In this document: positions 1 to 5,800 of the stretch, piece after piece
Layout: the number at the start of each line of letters is the position of its first letter
How positions within the stretch are numbered: the stretch's first letter is position 1
From: Thermoplasmata archaeon
GTDB lineage: Archaea > Thermoplasmatota > Thermoplasmata > Thermoplasmatales > Thermoplasmataceae
DNA length: 10,043 nucleotides
Assembly (NCBI GenBank): GCA_021850745.1
Contig: JAJZKX010000040.1
Coordinates: 1-10,043 of the forward strand
Reading direction: 5' to 3'
The notes under the pieces: model-generated
What the model was told of the DNA's origin: nothing
What the model saw: the letters and a program-made list of their open reading frames with translations, nothing else
The model's database searches: none
Position numbers and translations under genes: made by a program

Positions 1-1
1 G

Positions 2-601
2 TTTGGCAGAATTCCAGCATTTTACTCCCTGATTCTCATATCTCAATTCAAGTTCAAGGTTTGCCCGACTCTTATCGTCAAAAGTGTTTGGTTGAATATT
101 AGTTAAGCCTGAATAGGCCCTTAATTTTACATCATCATCCAACAGTTTCATTAGGAATTCTTCATCTTTTTTACTCCACCTAGTCTTCTCGTCCTTCAAC
201 AAAGCTGAAAGAATTCTCTCAGTATATCGGTAAACCAATACAGAAACAGCAATTTCATCTTGAAGTTCATTGCTATAGTACGGATGAGTAATCTCTCTGA
301 AAGTATCTTTGAATTTAGTTACAACATCATCATTACGATTTATGAAGTATTGACAGAACCTTGCAGTAGAACTGTCATCAAAAGTCCTTCCGGGAATAAA
401 TTTTCCTCCGCCACTCTCTATCATGCTTACATTGTATCCTGTAACGAATTCTCTGAAATTAGGCTTATAGAATGTCTTCTTTACCATTCTTAAAATTCCC
501 GGGTTTGAAGGGTGAAATTCAAGCGGCCCGGGTGATCTGTCTATTTTGATATAGAGATTCAGTTTTTTCCATATTTCTTTAGCGATCTGCTCAATCTCCA
601 T
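2..601 (-). CDS. Hypothetical protein, 3' end beyond the window edge
   Basis: An open frame begins with ATG at 601 (protein begins MEIEQIAKEIWKKLNLY) and stays open for 200 codons to base 2, so the C-terminus lies outside the window. I checked every codon and found no stop. The product is soluble-looking, rich in charged residues (Lys, Asp, Glu), with no signal peptide or membrane segment. An acidic/basic helical stretch lies around residues 110-160, including a KDEKTRWSKKDEEF segment. I do not recognise the family and see no catalytic motif; a glycine cluster (ESGGGKFIPGR, about residues 62-72) is the most distinctive local feature. The gene is divergent from the viperin unit. A weak TATA-like element (TTTTACATA on the minus strand, 631-623) sits about 26 nt upstream of the ATG, which would fit a leaderless transcript. 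Its closeness to viperin makes a defence accessory role possible, but this is inference only. Confidence 0.8.
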   Translation of the reverse strand, partial: MEIEQIAKEIWKKLNLYIKIDRSPGPLEFHPSNPGILRMVKKTFYKPNFREFVTGYNVSMIESGGGKFIPGRTFDDSSTARFCQYFINRNDDVVTKFKDTFREITHPYYSNELQDEIAVSVLVYRYTERILSALLKDEKTRWSKKDEEFLMKLLDDDVKLRAYSGLTNIQPNTFDDKSRANLELELRYENQGVKCWNSAK

Positions 602-603
602 TG

Positions 604-617
604 ATAATTATATAGTT
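604..617 (+). promoter_or_regulatory. TATA-like promoter element for the rightward viperin unit
   Basis: The AT-rich element ATAATTATATAG lies in the divergent gap. It sits only a few bases from the leftward start codon, too near to act as that gene's TATA box. For the rightward direction it predicts a transcription start near 636, giving an untranslated leader of about 30 nt before the GTG at 669. No clear BRE is visible. The assignment rests on spacing alone. Confidence 0.35.
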
Positions 618-668
618 AGCAGTATGTAAAACCTTTTAGTCTATTCCTTGTGAGTGATTCATTGAAGA

Positions 669-899
669 GTGACAATAAAATTTATACGCAACGAAAAAAT
701 TAGGGCTGACTTCAGTAACACGGGCTATGCCCATTTGATTTCAGTAACGCCCATGAAAGATAATAATTTCGGCTCTGGGAGCACAGGACAGATAGTTTGT
801 CCTGATAATGAATTGTTAGCCAGTGGTGTGATCGCTGTTCACCGGGTAATTAGCCTAAAAACCATTCTTAATGGCATTTTTTCTGAGGTGGTCTCTTGA
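669..899 (+). CDS. Small hypothetical protein upstream of and overlapping viperin
   Basis: A 76-codon frame starts with GTG at 669 (an in-frame TGA at 663-665 rules out a longer version) and ends with TGA at 897-899. That stop overlaps the TTG start of the viperin gene as TTGA. An internal ATG at 753 is an alternative start. The product has no recognisable domain; its second half (STGQIVCPDNELLASGVIAV) looks protein-like, with alternating hydrophobic residues. The ribosome binding site of viperin lies inside its last codons, so translation of the two would be coupled if it is real. Upstream of the GTG there is no good ribosome binding site. Alternatives: a remnant of a longer gene, or an untranslated leader (it contains a 7-bp hairpin at 784-804). 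I cannot assign a function. Confidence 0.45.
   Translation: MTIKFIRNEKIRADFSNTGYAHLISVTPMKDNNFGSGSTGQIVCPDNELLASGVIAVHRVISLKTILNGIFSEVVS
784..804 (+). repeat. 7-bp perfect hairpin in the region ahead of viperin
   Basis: CAGGACA (784-790) and TGTCCTG (798-804) pair perfectly around a 7-nt loop. The hairpin lies about 90 nt upstream of the viperin start, inside the small upstream frame. It could be a leader structure or chance; no run of T follows, so it is not an intrinsic terminator. Confidence 0.3.
885..890 (+). promoter_or_regulatory. Ribosome binding site that fixes the viperin TTG start
   Basis: GAGGTG matches the archaeal anti-Shine-Dalgarno partner (GGAGGTGA) and ends 5 nt before the TTG at 896. 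This spacing favours TTG at 896 over the internal ATG at 914, and viperin homologues also carry several residues before the xNWHxTxxC block. Confidence 0.7.
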
Positions 900-1735
900 A
901 TATTCCTGACACAATGAACTGGCACATAACCTACCAGTGCAACTATATGTGTTCATTCTGCTTTTTCAGGAATCCTGAGGGTAGAATTCCTCAGGCTCCA
1001 AGACTTGGAATGACTTTGGAACAAGCTTATGGAATCCTTGAAAAAGTAAAAGAGGCAGGAATAAGAAGAATTAATTACGCAGGAGGCGAACCAACTTTAG
1101 TTAGGGAATTCCCAAGTCTCGTGGATTATTCCCACGAAATAGGCTTGTCTGTATCTGTAGTTACAAATGGCAGTGATCTTACTGACAAATTGCTATCTTC
1201 TCTTCAGGGGAAGATATCCGCCATAAAGTTGAGTATAGATTCATCGAGTGAAACAACTGAGAAAGAACTGGGGAGAGGTTATGGCCATCACATCCAGCAT
1301 ACCATTGCGGTATCCGAAAAGATAAGAGCTAAAGGAATAAAAGTCATGGCAAACACCGTAGTCACCTCTCTGAATTATACAGACGATATGCACACTTTGA
1401 TACAATTAATATCGCCCGACAGGTGGAAAGTTTTTCAAGTCCTGCCAATCGAAGGGCAAAATCTTGTGGAATATGAAAAACTCAAGGTCGCTAAATCACA
1501 GTTTGAGAGATTCGTAAAACTGCACTCAGATATCCCATCCATGTTTCCAGAAGACAACGATCTGATGACGGAGAGTTACCTGATGATGGATCCTAAAGGC
1601 AGGTTCTTTCAAAACAGCGGTTCAAAGTACAAGTTGAGTTCGAGTGTTTTGAATCTTAGTGTAAAAGAAGCCTTTGAAGAAATCGCTTTCAACCATGAGA
1701 AATTCGATGAAAGGGAGGTTGGAAACCAACTGTAG
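896..1735 (+). CDS. Prokaryotic viperin-like radical SAM enzyme (probable ddhNTP synthase)
   Basis: The 279-aa product matches viperin over its whole length. Visible landmarks: the 4Fe-4S motif C15-x3-C19-x2-C22 within CNYMCSFCFF, the SAM-binding GGEP at 63-66, VTNGS at 89-93, SIDS at 113-116, GRGYG at 126-130, RWKVFQ at 176-181, PIEGQN at 184-189, and the late MTESYLMMD..GRF block. Animal viperin carries closely similar blocks (RWKVFQ, IEGEN, SYLILD..RF). Known family chemistry: SAM-dependent dehydration of a nucleoside triphosphate to the 3'-deoxy-3',4'-didehydro form, a chain terminator for viral polymerases; prokaryotic members protect against phages. The protein is cytosolic, without the amphipathic N-terminal helix of vertebrate viperin. 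The start is TTG, supported by a good ribosome binding site. The C-terminus reads R273 E V G N Q L, whereas inserting one G near 1713-1715 gives RGGWKPTVDLHLK and a stop at 1750-1752, matching the conserved viperin RGG tail. A frameshift or base error is therefore likely. Which nucleotide it uses cannot be told from sequence; no kinase gene lies nearby. Confidence 0.9.
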   Translation: MNIPDTMNWHITYQCNYMCSFCFFRNPEGRIPQAPRLGMTLEQAYGILEKVKEAGIRRINYAGGEPTLVREFPSLVDYSHEIGLSVSVVTNGSDLTDKLLSSLQGKISAIKLSIDSSSETTEKELGRGYGHHIQHTIAVSEKIRAKGIKVMANTVVTSLNYTDDMHTLIQLISPDRWKVFQVLPIEGQNLVEYEKLKVAKSQFERFVKLHSDIPSMFPEDNDLMTESYLMMDPKGRFFQNSGSKYKLSSSVLNLSVKEAFEEIAFNHEKFDEREVGNQL

Positions 1736-1754
1736 ATTTACATCTGAAATAAAA

Positions 1755-1767
1755 TTTTCAATATTTT
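1755..1767 (+). terminator. T-rich stretch behind viperin, possible archaeal terminator
   Basis: Two TTTT runs (1755-1758 and 1764-1767) lie directly after both possible viperin stops (1735, and 1752 in the restored frame). Archaeal RNA polymerase can stop on oligo-T tracts without a hairpin. No stem is visible. Confidence 0.3.
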
Positions 1768-1903
1768 ACATTATTAATGCTTGGACGGAGTTGGCCAGGA
1801 AAAATTGAGTGTAAAGGAAGAAAATATTTTGGGATTTTATGAAGAGGATGGAAAGATTGTGTTGTAAAAGATTGAGTAAAACTAATAAATCTTTATAAAT
1901 TAT

Positions 1904-1910
1904 AAAAAAA
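1904..1910 (-). terminator. T7 tract behind the minus-strand relic frame
   Basis: On the minus strand, seven T follow the TAA at 1914-1916 after 3 nt. An oligo-T tract at this position fits archaeal termination, either of the short frame or of read-through from the large operon. There is no strong stem. Confidence 0.35.
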
Positions 1911-1913
1911 TAC

Positions 1914-2105
1914 TTATACTTCTTTCACGAGCACGGTAATTCCGTCGTCTTTCATCTTTTCAAGTTTGGTCCTAACTCTGGCCCATAATTTAGGTTCGTT
2001 TCTATGGTAATATTTGTCAAGCACTGCTGAGGATTTTAGGTAGACTATCTATTTCAGGAATTCCAACTTTATGCTTTTTCGTTTCTTAGTCAAATGTCTA
2101 AACAT
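1914..2105 (-). pseudogene. Small relic or TAG-interrupted frame of unknown function
   Basis: From ATG at 2105 the frame reads MFRHLTKKRKSIKLEFLK, then TAG at 2049-2051, then continues for 44 residues beginning IVYLKSSAVLDKYYHR and ending KDDGITVLVKEV before TAA at 1914-1916. The second half looks like true protein, with an amphipathic Lys/Glu-rich helix and a final hydrophobic strand, and a T7 tract follows the stop. The IVYLKSSAVL start faintly recalls the first strand of PIN toxins, but no later PIN acidic residues can follow in 44 residues. Options: a decayed gene, a short gene starting after the TAG, or chance. TAG read-through (pyrrolysine) is possible in some archaea, but nothing here supports it. 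Confidence 0.25.
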
Positions 2106-2274
2106 TAAGAGATTACGCAATCATTCGATACTACCCTGTGGCGCTTTCCCAGGAAAATTTAGCTTTCAGAAGTCGGATGATACGGAATAGGAACAGTAAG
2201 AATGTATTGAGGTGCTTGACAAAAGGGGGGGAGAATGCTTAATCAATTCAGTCTGGCTTTGCGAAGGGCCGACG

Positions 2275-2835
2275 CTAGTCTTTGGGTATTCCATGATGTC
2301 TTCGGTCATAACGGTGCAAGTAATTAGATAGAATATCTATAACGTCGTTTTCATCGCTGGCTGGAAAACACTGGTCCTCCTCAAGGTTTTCATATCTTAC
2401 CCTGTGGTCAATTTTCCTTCCCGCCAATTCTCCACTCCATCCATCTACCTTCAAACATATTATGAGACGTTTCAGCATCCAAGCCAATGCAATCTCTGAA
2501 AGTGTTCCAGCACCCCCACCAATGGCGACAATGGCGTCCGTGTTGGCGGTTATAACATTTCTGTATTCGTCCAGTCCTGTTGCTATTTGTATATCTGAAT
2601 TCTCCAATGCCATGCTTGGATCAAACCCGGGTACAATCGATATTACGCATCCCTCTGTGTACTTACTTGAACTGACCGCCCCCTCGTATACGGCCTTGGA
2701 TAGAATTCCTATCCCGCCGTGGAGAACTCTGTATCCATGATCTACAAGCGACTTTGATATTTTGTAGCCCAGATCCCATTTAAGAGAATTTTGCACAACA
2801 TTCCTATCCCCAAGTACTGAGATAACCTGTTTCAT
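2275..2835 (-). CDS. TIGR00725-type LOG/SLOG nucleotide-binding protein
   Basis: The 186-aa protein is a single Rossmann-like LOG/SLOG domain. Visible motifs: the first strand and loop VISVLGDR (4-11), HGGIGILSKAVYEGA (39-53), R92-N93 in the DEYRNV segment, and the diagnostic GGGAGTLSE at 106-114, where E114 matches the catalytic Glu of LOG enzymes. This pattern (RN followed by IGGGxGTLSEIALA) is typical of TIGR00725. Known LOG enzymes split the base from a nucleoside 5'-monophosphate; other SLOG members only bind nucleotide ligands, and TIGR00725 proteins have no settled activity that I know of. The start ATG at 2835 overlaps the TGA of the giant glycosyltransferase gene (ATGA), with AGGTGAT a few bases upstream, so translation is coupled. 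It is the last gene of the operon. A role in handling or sensing a nucleotide or nucleotide-sugar for its partners is inference. The C-terminal tail (HRYDRRHHG) is basic and unusual. Confidence 0.85.
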   Translation of the reverse strand: MKQVISVLGDRNVVQNSLKWDLGYKISKSLVDHGYRVLHGGIGILSKAVYEGAVSSSKYTEGCVISIVPGFDPSMALENSDIQIATGLDEYRNVITANTDAIVAIGGGAGTLSEIALAWMLKRLIICLKVDGWSGELAGRKIDHRVRYENLEEDQCFPASDENDVIDILSNYLHRYDRRHHGIPKD

Positions 2836-5800
2836 TCTGCCATCACCTTGTTGTAAGGCTTTTTCGACACGATTCTTGCAATGGTTTCCTCGTATCTCTT
2901 GACATCTCGCAACTTCTTCTCAGGAGAAGGTTCATAGAAATATAGTGCGTCTTGTATGACTTCAGGTTGACTGGCCATTTCAACCATGGGAATCATATAG
3001 GCCCAGTCATCGGCCTCGCCAATCCATTTTCCCTGAATCTTGAAATCCTCGCGGTCAATGGAGTCGAAGAGATACTTCCTGAATGTCCTGAGGTGCTGCC
3101 ATACATTTCCGCCCCTGTTGAACCTCGGGGCTTCAAAGTTAACTGGGTATTCTTTGTACTTATCCGTTCTAATCATTGTCCCTACAGTCAAATCCGCACC
3201 CCTCTGATATCTCATACGCACAGTGGACAGAGCGTCAGAGCCTATCAGAGCGTCATCTGCATCCACTAAGACGATAATGGACTGCGGATTCTTGCAAATT
3301 TCATTAATCGCAATGAAGATATTCTCAATAGATGTGAGGGGAGCGTAATTCCTAATAAGAGTCAACCTGTCCTGGAACATGTTTCTGCCGATATAATCTA
3401 CATATTGGTCTGAACCATTGTCTGAGTCTGCATCTACATAAATCATCCCAAAATCCTGAAAATCCTGGTTGACCAGCGACTGGAAGCACCTTCTCAATTT
3501 TGGTATTGGAACATTTCTCCCCTTCACCAGTACTATGACTTCTTCATTCCTATTTTCCAGTAGATCCCGAAGTTCAGTAATTTGCAAATCCACTTGCCCT
3601 AACTGCTTATCTGGGGGCGATGAATTTTCAAAATACTTGACAACGTTATACCAGAAATTCAAATTTGCCTTTAGTGAGTTGGGAATGTGGGTGAAATAAG
3701 CATTGCCGAGAGACCCCCTGTAAGATTCCCAAGGGCCAGAGACCAGCTTCTTGTCGAGAGATCTGTGCCATGGAAATTCCAATCTTCCTTCAGTACCGAG
3801 GCTGTTGGGGATAGGCAACAGTGAAAGTAACCTTGATCTGTGTATAAGACAGTTCCTCACTTCAGTCCTCCATTTATTCCCCTCCTTTTGGGAGGTGAAA
3901 GGTACTTTGGCCTTATTACAAACGGGGAAAGAAACAGTGATTGCATTGTCGTTTCTTTCCATTAATTCAATCATTTCCTTTAGGTAAGATCTGTTGGTGT
4001 CATCCCGTGAAATTATGCAGTCTGAATCCAGCTGCATTATATACTTAGAACTTGCATACTCAAAGCCCTGCAAAGTGGTGAGAGTCGGCTGACCGTTTGC
4101 ACTCTTGGGTTCTGCGCATTCCACGTCAAACCAGCGTTTCGAGAGACTCCGGATAGTTGCCTCGTCCTCCATTGCGTATAGAACATGGTCAATTAATCCC
4201 TCATCAAGGAGATTTTGCATCTCAAGCTGAAAGGAGTTGATATCCGCTATGTCGTACTGCCGTGCAAAATTGGTATCGGTTCTGTCGGTTACTATGAACT
4301 TTTCCTTGAACTTCTCAGGGCCCTCAAGCTGTTTCAGTAAATGCCTTACCTGAAACCCTATGCTTCTCCATTCCATTGGGGATGCCTTGATCATCAGTGA
4401 AACGTCATATTCAACTGGTGTTTCAGAAGTTGAAGCACGTATCATTAAGAACTCTGATCCAGGAGATATCTCCCCAAAACTTGCGCCATTGCTTTCGGAA
4501 AACACCGACGGCTGAAATCCAGTGCCCTTCATTTCGTTGATATACCACTCCAGGGGCCTATGATACTCCTTTCGTAAACCTCCAGTGATCTTCATTTTCT
4601 TGTCAAAGGTGAAACCATGATGGTAATTCCCTACGTGGCCGATCTTCACGTGGGTGCAGGTTTCAAGGTTTTCGACGTTAAATGGGTTGCATATCACCAC
4701 CACAAGCTCCCCTCCGATTCTTATGAGCCGTCTGGCATCTGCCAATATATCCCTCACATCTGCATCATCCACCGTACAAAGAACCAGGCTCACAAGAACA
4801 GAATCGAATTTTTCGGTCTCTTGGGAAACGTGATCCAGATCTTCTCTACTCATCACTTTTACGCATCTATTGTGCTTACGTTTGCTGTAAAAATCAGACA
4901 TATCCTTGTCATAGACAGATACATCATGAATTTCCGCCAACTCATCAGAAATCTGGCCCTTTCCGCATCCATAATCAAGGATCCTTTTACGTGGCCCACT
5001 GCTTATGGCCAACTTCACAAATGGTACAGATATTTCGCCAGTATGTCGGTCTTGAAGCATGTTGAGAAAGTAATTGAAACCAAATAGTTCGGGGAAGTCA
5101 CTTTCCATATTCGACCTGTGAAGTAATTCCTGTATATCGCTCCTGAAATGCCACCGGTATGTGAGATATGCACGCTTGCACATTCTTTGGTAACCCTCCT
5201 CTGTGTATGGTGCAAGGTCTCGCCCATGGTCAACGAACTTCAATTCCCCTTCATTCGCAATCAGGTTTTTCGGGGCTATATTCTTGATAACAATACCTCT
5301 TGATTTGCACCCCTTGAGCAGGGAAACGAGGTCTTGGATCTTGCCTCCGCTATAAGTTTCACCTTTTACGTATTCTTCTTTGATAATCAGGTGGTCACCA
5401 ACAAACCGGATATCCTCCAGGCAAGCGAACCAATTGAATTTCTTACCAAGTATTTCTTCCTTGAGAAACTTCAAAGTCTCGCTATCAAGCCCAAATCTCC
5501 CATAATGAAAGTACTTGTAGGAATACATTCCATCCGAAAATACGATACCTTCCTTTCCGCCGCCAATATTTGTGAGATTATCCGACTTGAATGCACCCTT
5601 TATCACCCCCTTTATTTCCTCGATCTCCTCCTCAGAATATTGAATAGGGAGCGCATCTCCAAACTGCCTGCATGATGGAGAAAGCTGGTGCAGGAAATCA
5701 GCCACTTCACTTCTGTTGAACCCTTTTATTTCCTTAACCAAATCCTCAATTCCCTCTCGATCAAATAGCGTTTCCATGTAACTGCAAATTTCTGAAATTC

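Larger units (their letters stand above)
1736..2274. other. Mostly non-coding gap between viperin and the glycosyltransferase operon
   Basis: This AT-rich 539-bp stretch separates convergent units (viperin rightward, the dehydrogenase-GT-LOG operon leftward). It holds T-rich sequence behind viperin, a short rightward frame without a start (1778-1867, ending in FYEEDGKIVL) that may be a gene relic, a minus-strand relic with a TAG (1914-2105), TATA-like AT clusters near 1890-1905, and a run of seven G at 2225-2231. I found no tRNA-like or ordered repeat structure. The run of seven G reads CCCCCCCTTTT behind the LOG gene on the minus strand and is at best a weak terminator. Confidence 0.5.

Noticed and set aside
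498..532. Two CCCGGG sites forming an imperfect inverted repeat
   Set aside because: They lie inside the N-terminal codons of the leftward gene (Pro-Gly repeats: SPGP and NPGI), the arms pair only in part, and Pro/Gly codons explain the motif.
1778..1867. Short rightward frame ending FYEEDGKIVL as a separate gene
   Set aside because: It has no start codon and only 29 residues; it is mentioned as a possible relic in the gap entry, but cannot be supported as a gene.
1880..1920. TATA-like AT cluster as a rightward promoter
   Set aside because: No rightward gene follows; the AT content fits the end of the minus-strand relic and its T tract better.
1914..2048. PIN-domain toxin from the IVYLKSSAVL start
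   Set aside because: Only 44 residues follow the TAG and the later conserved acidic residues of PIN domains cannot be present.
2225..2285. Run of seven G and a small stem (GGC..GCC) as a terminator for the operon
   Set aside because: The stem has bulges and only four T follow the C-run on the minus strand, too weak to call.
4617..5087. Rightward frame of 156 codons opposite the giant gene
   Set aside because: It is antisense to the methyltransferase and kinase-like parts, which carry clear motifs; it lacks a promoter and a ribosome binding site.
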